Positions 23,369-30,311 of a DNA stretch of 47,138 nt are shown piece by piece. Every line of letters starts with the position of its first letter. The stretch's first letter is position 1. The notes under the pieces are model-generated. The model saw only the letters and a list, made by a program, of their open reading frames with translations. It had not been told where the DNA came from and did no database searches. A program made the translations under genes and the position numbers. The DNA comes from Catenulispora pinisilvae (GTDB taxonomy: Bacteria > Actinomycetota > Actinomycetes > Streptomycetales > Catenulisporaceae): contig NZ_JAAFZA010000062.1 of assembly GCF_015356865.1 (NCBI RefSeq), positions 1 through 47,138 of the forward strand, given 5' to 3'.

Positions 23369-25144
23369 TTACCGCCCACCGGCCAGCTCCTGGACCGCCG
23401 GGCCGATCCGCGGCCAGGAGCCGCCTTTCAGCTCGAACGTTCCGGTGCTGTTTGTGCCGTACAGATCTGTGTCGGTGACTGCGAAGGCAGTACCCGGGGC
23501 GCCGGTGGGTGTCCACAGTCCGGCGCTGTTGTCGTAGTGGTTGATGTTCCCGGTGTTCGGGTCGGTCGCATACAGGTCGGTGCCGCCTGCGTAGAGGTGC
23601 GCCGCCGGACCGCCGATCTGGGTCCAGCCCGTCCCGTAGCCGACCCACTGCCGGACTGCGGAGTGGTCCGGCGCGAGCCCGAACAGCCCGATCGCATTGA
23701 CGACGAACTCCGATCCGGGTCCGCCCGCCTGGCTCCAGTTGTTCGGTGTGCCGTTGTAGCGGTTGATGTTCCCAGTGTTCGGGTCAGTGGCGAACAGTTC
23801 GGCGCCGCCCGCGTAGAGGTGTGCCGCCGGACCGCCGATCCGGATCCAGCCGCTTCCGGTGTACTGCACGACTTGGGAGTGATCGGGCGCGAGGCCGTAC
23901 AGGCCCACGGCGTTCACCGCGAACTCGGCTCCCGGTCCACCCACCGGGCTCCAGTTGTTCGGTGTCCCGTTGTACCGGTTGATGTTCCCAGTGTTCGGGT
24001 CAGTGGCGAAGACCCCGTAGCCGCCGGCGTAGAGATGCGCGGCCTGACCGCCTATGGCTGTCCACGACGTGCCGTCCCACTTGTCGACCGCTGTACCGCC
24101 CTGCGCCAGCGCGTACAGGTTCGATCCGGTCGCGGGCTCGTTGCGAAAGGTCAGCGGCGCGAGATAGACGCCGCCCGCGCCCCAGCCCGCTGAGCTCACC
24201 CACAGGTTGCCCGCGTTGTCCGGCACCACTTCGGCAGCGTGCGCGGCGATGTGCCCGACCTGGTCGGCCAGATCGAAGTGCAGCGGATCGGTGCTGGCGA
24301 ACACGTCGGTGCCCGCGTAGTCGCCGCGTGGTCCGATGAACAGGTACCACATGCCATCGTGTTGGTACACGAACGGCGACTCGGTGGGCCCGGCACCGGT
24401 GCCGGTCGTCGGGTCGGTGTACGCGATGGCGCGGTCGCTCCAGTGGATCAGGTCAGTGCTGGTCCGGTAGGCGACGACATGGTTGCCGCCGGCCGGCGTG
24501 CTGGTCGCGTCGTAGTACATGACCCACTGCGAGCCGACGCGCGCGACCATCGGATCCCGGGCGTCGTAGCCGTCGGTGAATAGCGGGCCGGACGGCAAAC
24601 GGGTCCAGGTGACGAGATCCTTCGAGGTGGCGAGGTTGATCTCCGAGTTCGTGTTGTCCGGGCCGCCGCCGCAGTAATACATGTAATACGTGTCGCCGAC
24701 GTGGATGACGTGGGGAGCCCACAGGTGCGTTTCGTTATAAGGAGGCGTGGTGTCAACCGTCAGTGCGGGCGCTTGCTTGGTCCACGGCCCGTGCAGGTCC
24801 GGTGCGGTGGCGTGGGCGAACTCTGTCTCGTGCTCCGGATCGCCCGGTTCGGCGTGGGTGATGCCGAACAAGTGCCACTCGCCGCTGGAGTCCTGGACGA
24901 AGGTGTGGTCGTTGATGTACCACTGCTGCGAACCGACGCTGGGATCGTAAATCTTGGTGAAGGCGCCCGCGGTGACCCAGTCGGCGCCTTGTTGAAGCGC
25001 AGCGGCTGCATGCGGTGTGGCCGGTGTCTTCGGTGCCGCCGAGGCCTCGGCATCCGTCCCCGCCGCTGTCATGGCGAGTACCGCTGTGAGTGCGCCGAGC
25101 GCGGTACGTATACCGCGATGACGTTTCAAGACTCCTAGATGCAT
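23369..25144 (-). CDS. Secreted GH43-type glycosidase with repeat propeller
   Basis: 591 residues from ATG 25144, with GGAGG 11 nt upstream. Signal peptide about 1-37. Residues about 55-325 form a five-bladed GH43/GH32-clan propeller: candidate catalytic acids Asp79 (WYINDH), Asp197 (YDARDP) and Glu255 (PTESPF), plus the ETHLWAPHV segment. Typical substrates are arabinan, xylan side chains or fructan; which one is not readable. Residues about 340-580 are about six short blades built from a repeated unit containing HLYAGG, then TDPNTGNIN, then NGTPNNW. The unit is 72-74 residues long in DNA (starts of one block at 23540, 23762, 23978). The repeats look like a tectonin-like or glycan-binding propeller. 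Monocistronic. Confidence 0.82.
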   Translation of the reverse strand: MHLGVLKRHRGIRTALGALTAVLAMTAAGTDAEASAAPKTPATPHAAAALQQGADWVTAGAFTKIYDPSVGSQQWYINDHTFVQDSSGEWHLFGITHAEPGDPEHETEFAHATAPDLHGPWTKQAPALTVDTTPPYNETHLWAPHVIHVGDTYYMYYCGGGPDNTNSEINLATSKDLVTWTRLPSGPLFTDGYDARDPMVARVGSQWVMYYDATSTPAGGNHVVAYRTSTDLIHWSDRAIAYTDPTTGTGAGPTESPFVYQHDGMWYLFIGPRGDYAGTDVFASTDPLHFDLADQVGHIAAHAAEVVPDNAGNLWVSSAGWGAGGVYLAPLTFRNEPATGSNLYALAQGGTAVDKWDGTSWTAIGGQAAHLYAGGYGVFATDPNTGNINRYNGTPNNWSPVGGPGAEFAVNAVGLYGLAPDHSQVVQYTGSGWIRIGGPAAHLYAGGAELFATDPNTGNINRYNGTPNNWSQAGGPGSEFVVNAIGLFGLAPDHSAVRQWVGYGTGWTQIGGPAAHLYAGGTDLYATDPNTGNINHYDNSAGLWTPTGAPGTAFAVTDTDLYGTNSTGTFELKGGSWPRIGPAVQELAGGR

Positions 25145-25558
25145 AACCTGTCTTGCCTCCTGTTGTAACGGTGCATGGATGCGGTGGCTGTGCGCACCGT
25201 GGCGGGCGACCTATCGGAGATCACGCTGCCGAAGTCGATCGCCCGCCTTGATAGTGTCGGCCGCCCCGCCGATCTCGAACAGCCGTTTCAGGTGAACCGC
25301 ATGACCATGCTGCGGTCGGGGCCGGGCCGTACAGAGTGTCGCCGACCATTGCGAAGGTACAGCCGGGACCGCCGATCTGACCCCGGCCTTGGGCGTACGG
25401 CTTAAGCGGCGAAGGCCGTTGGGAACTCCAATGTCGTCAGCCTGACGAGAACAGGTGTCCAGTGGACGTCGGCAACGCCGGGGCGGGGACCCTTCGGCCT
25501 GGAGTGCGGGAAGGCCGAGGCTGCCCGCTTAGGGAGCGCCCTTCCCCGACCGCCCGAG
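25145..25558. other. Gene-free stretch upstream of the miaB remnant
   Basis: About 410 bp with no convincing frame. It must contain the promoter of the leftward GH43 gene and sequence upstream of the original miaB start. A short imperfect dyad with GGGAAGG/CCTTCCCC lies near 25505-25545. Nothing else is identifiable. Confidence 0.4.
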
Positions 25559-25582
25559 GCCTATCCTGGTAGGCATGCCCGA
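25559..25582. repeat. Left copy of the 24-bp miaB start repeat
   Basis: This 24-bp segment matches 44479-44502 at 23 positions, in direct orientation and about 18.9 kb apart. It covers a TATCCT -10-like element, the ATG and the first codons of miaB. It marks the left side of the putative island. Confidence 0.85.
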
Positions 25583-25631
25583 CACCGCGACCACCGACCA
25601 GACCTACATCGTCCGCACTCTGATTTGCTAG
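25575..25631 (+). pseudogene. miaB: 5' stub of miaB cut off by insertion
   Basis: ATG 25575 opens 18 codons ending TAG. Residues 1-15 (MPDTATTDQTYIVRT) look like the N-terminus of an actinobacterial MiaB, in which YxVRT is normally followed by YGCQMN. After the Thr codon the sequence changes abruptly to LIC-stop and becomes AT-richer. Its codons are as GC-rich as the chromosome, unlike codons 4-11 of the full-length copy at 44495. It therefore looks like the original gene start, separated from the body of the gene by the island. Confidence 0.75.
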
Positions 25632-25790
25632 ATAAGGACCCTGATTAATCTGGGGGAATGGCTCCGGGCCAGGTCTTCACGGGCTCGCGATGGTCGAGAA
25701 CCCGACCGGTGATTGGCCAGTATGCGTATGCCTCTACCTGTCCAATCTGCGGTTCAGGTTGTCAGATAAGAACCCTCATCTATGTGGGTG
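25625..25790. repeat. Two imperfect 32-bp direct repeats at the island's left end
   Basis: 25625-25656 and 25759-25790 share 24 of 32 positions around the core AGATAAGRACCCT, followed by a TGGG run. The first begins a few bases inside the miaB break. Position and form recall arm-type integrase sites or iterons; no such role is proven. Confidence 0.6.
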
Positions 25791-25792
25791 TT

Positions 25793-26245
25793 TCATCCGT
25801 GGTGGTGTGTCCGTGGTAGAACACTATGCGCGCCGTTGGCATAGTCCTGCCACTGCCTTCCGGGGGCTATGGCAGACTGGCTATCCAGCATCAGGGGCAA
25901 CATCGCGGTCCTGCTGGCGTCCGCGCAGCGGGAGCTCCGGTCGGCGAGTGCGCGGCGGGCCGCAGTCTCACCAGGGCAGCAGGTCGGCCCAGGGCGTTCG
26001 TGGCCGGTGTCGAACCCCATGGCGAGTACGTAGGCCAGCGCGGCTTGATCGGCGCGGACCGCGGCGGTCCATTCGGCGGTGACTTCGCCGTCCAGGTGCA
26101 TGAGCCGGCCCAAGGCGGCCTGGCCCACGCACCATTCGCTGTCGGTGGCATCTACCGGCACGAGGGTGTAGCCCCGGCTCTGCCAGGCCACCTCGGCACG
26201 CCAGGAACGGCGGCGGAACCAGCCCCGGGCCGGACGCAGATTCAC
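25793..26245 (-). CDS. Unrecognised protein, possibly the tail of a frameshifted gene
   Basis: 150 residues from GTG 26245. The first 90 residues look well coded (WRAEVAWQSRGYTLVPV, then DATDSEWCVGQAALGRL and ADQAALAYVLAMGFDTG); the last 50 look less protein-like. In the same frame, coding-like sequence (EYALIGTRKQGRLLLTVAG) extends upstream of the start without any start codon, and the neighbouring 45-codon frame ends just there. A single-base change near 26307 would join the two into one protein of about 195 residues. No family recognised; location suggests island cargo in decay. Confidence 0.45.
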   Translation of the reverse strand: MNLRPARGWFRRRSWRAEVAWQSRGYTLVPVDATDSEWCVGQAALGRLMHLDGEVTAEWTAAVRADQAALAYVLAMGFDTGHERPGPTCCPGETAARRALADRSSRCADASRTAMLPLMLDSQSAIAPGRQWQDYANGAHSVLPRTHHHG

Positions 26246-26306
26246 CGGCGTGCCGGCGACGGTCAGCAGCAGACGCCCTTGCTTGCGGGTGCCGATCAGC
26301 GCGTAC

Positions 26307-26444
26307 TCAGTGGGTGTCGGCCTTGCCGGCGCGTTGGAGAACCGCAGTGGTGTCGTCGGCGGTGACCCGCGTTTCGGCCCGATCTTCCGTTCGGGTCAGG
26401 CGGATCGGGCCGAAGTAGGGGTCGCCGGTCTCGTGGGCCTGCAT
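26307..26444 (-). CDS. Short frame with very strong ribosome binding site
   Basis: 45 residues from ATG 26444, preceded by AAAGGAGGACGGGCAG, one of the best Shine-Dalgarno sites in the window. The product starts MQAHETGDPYFGPIRLTRT and ends ADTH. It probably is the true N-terminus of the 25793-26245 gene, separated from it by a one-base frameshift, rather than an independent small protein. Function unknown. Confidence 0.5.
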   Translation of the reverse strand: MQAHETGDPYFGPIRLTRTEDRAETRVTADDTTAVLQRAGKADTH

Positions 26445-26598
26445 CTGCCCGTCCTCCTTTGCCGCGCCACCCATCGATGATCACCACAGTAGGTTCGGAC
26501 GGGCTGGATGGCACGTCGCCGAGTTGCGGCGGATACCTGGCGGAGTCGGTGTCGACGCCGAATCGAATGCTCCGGGTGAGCGCCATCCCCATTGCCGC

Positions 26599-26823
26599 TC
26601 AGGCGCCGGTGGTTTCGCGGCCGCAACGGCGTCGGAACTTGAGCCCTGTCGTGGGTTCGTACACGTAGCGGCGGTTCCAAGGCGGCGGTGTGACCGAGAG
26701 CGGCATTACTGCGGCTACCGCGTTGCCTGTCTCAATCGCCCGCATGAGATATGCGGGGTCGTCCGATACGTGCCCTTGGAGGTTGCGTCCGAAGACCCGG
26801 CCCGCGTCTACCGAGCACCGCAC
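26599..26823 (-). CDS. Doubtful small protein of unknown function
   Basis: 74 residues from GTG 26823. Segments such as HVSDDPAYLMRAIETGNAVA and PPPWNRRYVYEPTTGLKF read like real protein, but there is no ribosome binding site and a stop cuts the frame at 26599. It may be a fragment of a decayed gene between the STAND remnant and the 26.4-kb frame. No family recognised. A further frame at about 26460-26592 (SIRFGVDTDSARYPP) may belong to the same remnant. Confidence 0.3.
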   Translation of the reverse strand: MRCSVDAGRVFGRNLQGHVSDDPAYLMRAIETGNAVAAVMPLSVTPPPWNRRYVYEPTTGLKFRRRCGRETTGA

Positions 26824-26874
26824 CTACGTCCGGGGGAGGTTCAGCGGCCAGAACGGACGCACCGACGCCGCGGA

Positions 26875-28850
26875 CTATTTGAGACCATTCGCCCGCGGAA
26901 GGATCTTGCTAAGGGTTCTGCTGATGGTCTTGCGAGTTTGGTGGCCTGACGGCAGGGCTATCCGGGCCACTGCCATGGTCGCTCGTAGCTCGTCTGCTGC
27001 CTCAGGGTACTGCTTTGAGTGGGCGAGTGCGCAGGCGAGCTCGTGACGTGTCCTGATGACTTCGTCACTGCTCGCACCGAACGTCTCTGTTCTGCCGGCA
27101 ACGACCTCGCGCATGATCGATGCGGCCTTTGCCGGCCGCTCCTGGCCTCGCAGGCAGTTCGATAGGTTGTGTTGCGCTACGAGCGTCTCGCTATGAGCAG
27201 GCCCCAAGACGCGCATACGCATGGCAATTACTTTGCGGTATATATGCTCGGCTTCTTTGAACCTGTCTAGATGTTCAATCACGAACCCTAGGTTGTGCCA
27301 GACCGTCAGCGTATGTGGATGTTCCCTGACGCCGCAACAGGTCAACAGAGAGTCCGAATGTTCGGGCGACCGTACGTCGAGCTACAGCGTCCCCGTGTTG
27401 CCGGCCTCCACTGACGTCGGCGAATGCCTCGTCGAGCACCAGTGGCGCCTGTTGGAGAAGCTGCCCGTACTCGTTGAACGTTCCGGCACAGGCGAGAGGA
27501 TCGGTGCTGCTTCCCGACAGGTAGTTGCCGGCGAGATGGAGCGGAAGAGGCAAGCCTCCCAACAGCATTCCGAGTTCTTCGGCCGCGGCACGTCCCCCGG
27601 CGTGGTGAGCGAGTCCCAGCAAGACCGTCGCGGCATCGGGGCGTTCCAGCGTGCGCAGCTCGAGTGTCTCCGCGATCTGGCTTCCCCATGCTGCGACGTT
27701 GTGATCGCGGGTGGTCACGATCACGCCGACCCCCGCTCCTGTAGGTGGACGCACCCAGCCTGTGCCGTCCGGTAGCACAGACTCTGCACATGTCAGCGCG
27801 TCCAGATCGTCTGCGTCGTCGAAGACGAGGAGCCATCTTCGGTCCAGCGCGGCAAGGTACTGCCAGGCCAGGTCGGCGGCGCTGCGTCCGGGAATCCGCC
27901 AATGATCGCTCACCGTATCGCGTGGCGCGCCAGCTATCAGCGCTACTTGCCACATCGCCTCGTTGATACGAATCTGCGAGGACGCATCGACCCACATGAC
28001 ATCACAGCCGTCGTCTCGGACTGACGCGGCGTGAGCAAGGGCGAGGGCGCTCTTGCCTACGCCGCCCATCCCTGTGAGTACACGCACCTTGGATGGCTGC
28101 CTATGCAGATCCGCGGCAAGCAGATTGAGCTCTCGATCTCGTCCGCAGATGGTCTGAGGTAGGCGTCCGAATGGTGCCCCGACGGATCCTGACGCTGCGG
28201 CTTCGTCGATCCTTTCCGGGTGCTGACGGTCACTGATGAGCGGACGGAGCTCCCGCGGCAGAGCTGGCTGACCGGCGGCCTCCACTGCGGCATGAAGCTT
28301 GGCGAGGACTTCTCCCGGTGTGATGAAGGTCTGGTAGGGCTGGCGTACGCCTTGGTAGACGTCCAGGTATCGGCAGATCTGGTCGTAGTGCCAGACGCTC
28401 CAATCCTTCAGTGGCAAGTTCAACTCACTGACCAGCGTGGCAATCTCAGTGGTCACCCGATCGATGCCACCGGTGCTCGCCACAGGCGACAGCACCACGT
28501 TCGTCGCGAAAACCATATAGTCCGGCAGTCCGGCCGTGGCGCCCCGCTTGGCCCAGCCTCGCAGGTCCTTCTTGATCTCCTGCATGAGCCAGTCGGCGTC
28601 CTTGCCCGTGCCCTCTGGGCGTGCACGGAACTTGGCCTGGAGGACGGCGTAGCCCTCCCACTGGTTCCCCTCGTCGCGGGTCGGATAGTTCATGCGACCG
28701 CGGAAGGCGGCTTCGCGACCGCCGTCCGGGTCCGTCGCCGTAGACCTCGACTCCGGGCCCGAAGATCTCGATCGCGAGTGCCTGACTCAGGTGTTCAAAC
28801 GAGCGAGGGTCGAAGCTCCTCAGGTCATAATCCGCCACCCGGCTCATCAT
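26875..28850 (-). pseudogene. Decayed STAND NTPase (NB-ARC plus TPR)
   Basis: Three minus-strand pieces belong to one ancestral gene. Piece 1, from ATG 28850: an N-terminal effector-like domain beginning ADYDLRSFDPRSFEHL and ending VEVYGDGP. An extra base at about 28728-28735 shifts into piece 2 (REAAFRGRMNYPTRDEG onward). Piece 2 carries the NB-ARC ATPase with Walker A GMGGVGKSALAL, Walker B WLLVFDDADD and a GLPLPLHLAG block. It ends out of frame at 27275, just after TFGLSVDLLRRQG. Piece 3 picks up at about 27340 with TPR repeats (PHTLTVWHNLGFVIEHL onward to 26875). The winged-helix region normally between NB-ARC and TPR is missing, so there is an internal deletion. Intact relatives act in signalling or phage defence and pair an effector domain with a ligand-sensing repeat. 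This copy cannot make a full protein as read. Confidence 0.75.
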
Positions 28851-28958
28851 GCCGGGTACTACCGACAGTTGGTGCTCATTCGCATGCACCGAGTAGCCAG
28901 GCCCCTGTTCGCGTGAGCCAGCTTGGCAGGCGCGGCGCGAAGCAGGCCTGCTCGGGCA

Positions 28959-29330
28959 CTACCAGTCAGAGCGGTCGTCGATCGGCTTCAGGCGTATTTC
29001 GTCAGTCAGCTCCCAGTGGTTGTCGGCGTCGTCGGTAAAGCGGATCAAGCACGGCATGGGTGGCGAGTACAGCGGTAGACCGGGCCGGGGATCATCAGCA
29101 ATCCCGCCGTTCTGGTCCATCTCCAAAAGCACGTGAGTCGAGGCGGGGGTACCTGCGCCGTTCTCCACCAACACGGGGAAGAACAACGCTATAGCCTCGC
29201 CTCGTCGGATGAGCGGCAGAGGAGCTAGCGGCGTCCGGTCTAGCTTTGTCTTCCCTTTGGGAGCCTCCGCTCCCTCACACCAGCCGTACGGAAGCAACCG
29301 GTGGGGGTTCATGTCCAAGACACAGGCCAC
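28959..29330 (-). CDS. Unknown protein, third gene of a small operon
   Basis: 123 residues from GTG 29330 (an ATG at 29312 is an alternative). Mostly beta-rich: LIRRGEAIALFFPVLVENG, STHVLLEMDQNGG, and CLIRFTDDADNHWELTDEIR near the end, the last resembling a small beta-sandwich seen at the end of many actinobacterial hypothetical proteins. No signal peptide or membrane segment. It lies 25 bp behind two overlapping small genes on the same strand and 108 bp before the STAND remnant. Function not recognised. Confidence 0.6.
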   Translation of the reverse strand: MACVLDMNPHRLLPYGWCEGAEAPKGKTKLDRTPLAPLPLIRRGEAIALFFPVLVENGAGTPASTHVLLEMDQNGGIADDPRPGLPLYSPPMPCLIRFTDDADNHWELTDEIRLKPIDDRSDW

Positions 29331-29355
29331 GTCACGAATCGGACGGGGAGTTCAC

Positions 29356-29544
29356 TCAGGCGCTTGAGCCCGTCGGGATGTTGATTGCCTTGACCGCCTC
29401 CAGCTGGCCCACCAGGAAACGGCGCATGGCCGGGTCGGTCGCAGCTCGTAGCTCGGCCTCCAACTCGGCGACAGTGGAGGTCTTCAAATGAGCGTTATGG
29501 GCCTTCATACGGCTCAATTCGGCATCCAGCTCATCCAGCGTCAT
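29356..29544 (-). CDS. Small helical protein, second gene of operon
   Basis: 62 residues from ATG 29544, with GGAGGAGGGGG right upstream and overlapping the previous gene by 4 bp (ATGA). Nearly all helical and heptad-like (LDELDAELSRMKAHNAHL, then VAELEAELRAATDPAMRRFL). The tight overlap implies coupled translation with its neighbour, hence probably a hetero-oligomer. Family not recognised. Confidence 0.65.
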   Translation of the reverse strand: MTLDELDAELSRMKAHNAHLKTSTVAELEAELRAATDPAMRRFLVGQLEAVKAINIPTGSSA

Positions 29545-29732
29545 GCGTCCCCCTCCTCCGGTTCTGGCTCGCCCAAGCGGCCAGCGATGTGCCCGATGAG
29601 CCGCTGTCGATAGTCGATGTACTTGCGGTAGAACGCGATGCCGGTCTCGTACTGCACGATCAGCTCCTCAGCGCGTTCGATCTGCGCCGTAGCCTCCATG
29701 CGCCGGAACTCGGCCTCTTCGTCGTGTTCCAT
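29541..29732 (-). CDS. Small charged helical protein, first gene of operon
   Basis: 63 residues from ATG 29732. Very acidic N-terminus (MEHDEEAEFRRMEATAQIE), then a long amphipathic helix (ERAEELIVQYETGIAFYRKY) and an acidic tail (EPEPEEGDA). There is no clear ribosome binding site; TATCCT lies about 12 bp upstream of the ATG, so the mRNA may be leaderless or have a very short leader. Overlaps the next gene by 4 bp. Function not recognised. Confidence 0.6.
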   Translation of the reverse strand: MEHDEEAEFRRMEATAQIERAEELIVQYETGIAFYRKYIDYRQRLIGHIAGRLGEPEPEEGDA

Positions 29733-30010
29733 GATGGGAGATAGGATACCCGGCCAATAGCCAGTCGGGCACTGCCGTCATTGCTCGACGGCACGTTCGT
29801 CGCCAGCGTCGAACCGCAAGACACGTTTCGGTGCCGAGCGCAGCGCTAGGACAGCGCCGTATGGTCCAGGGCCGGTCCAGGGTCGGCGCTGAACGAAAAC
29901 GTCACAGGTTGACACTTGATGACAGGGGCGATCCATTGAATACGGACAGATCAGCCCTGACCGGACTAGAACGGCACAAGATGACAGTCCGAGCCTTGGC
30001 AACCTCGGCG

Positions 30011-30047
30011 CTTCTAGTCCGGTGATCGCAGGTTCGAATCCTGCCAG
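30011..30047 (+). pseudogene. tRNA 3'-half fragment, Arg(TCT)-like
   Basis: CTTCTA reads as an anticodon loop, followed by a perfect T-arm: stem GCAGG, loop TTCGAAT, stem CCTGC (30028-30044). The 5' half (D-arm, acceptor strand) is absent, so it is not a functional tRNA. The anticodon assignment is tentative. Confidence 0.55.
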
Positions 30048-30076
30048 GGACTTGAACCCCGAACCCGCGGATTAAG
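30041..30076 (-). pseudogene. tRNA 3'-half fragment, Lys(CTT)-like
   Basis: Read on the minus strand: CTTAATCCGC (anticodon loop and stem of an actinobacterial tRNA-Lys), then GGGTTCGGGG and TTCAAGTCCCTGG (variable loop and T-arm). The 5' half is missing and the acceptor end runs straight into the oppositely oriented Arg-like fragment. The two fragments meet tail to tail near 30045. Confidence 0.55.
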
Positions 30077-30311
30077 TGAGGCTTGAACGGAGTCTGCTGG
30101 TGGCAGAACCGGGGATCGGCGTCGGGCAAGTGCGTGGCGGGATGGCTCGTGGATGTCGGGCTTCACGTCAAGGTTGTGGGCGACGGATTTGGCTACCCGC
30201 ATCGCGCCTGAGCCGTGTCGAACTCCCGTTGAAGCGGACCGAGCCAGCCTGCGGAGTCAGCGTGTCGTGACCCAGTAGGGCTGGTTCGGCCGTTGCGCCC
30301 GTGCCTGGGGG

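Larger units (their letters stand above)
29733..30311. other. Non-coding stretch holding tRNA half fragments
   Basis: About 580 bp without a credible gene. It holds two tRNA 3'-half fragments (30011-30076, listed separately). The frames that cross them give peptides such as RIRTCDHRTRS, a well-known artefact of translating antisense tRNA. The 30080-30311 part shows nothing identifiable. Confidence 0.6.

Noticed and set aside
28220-29038. Plus-strand frame of 272 codons over the STAND remnant
   Set aside because: Antisense to clear NB-ARC coding sequence; no domain and poor codon bias.
29902-30202. Minus-strand peptides with RIRTCDHRTRS and WQDSNLRSPD
   Set aside because: These are translations of tRNA fragments, a common artefact, not proteins.
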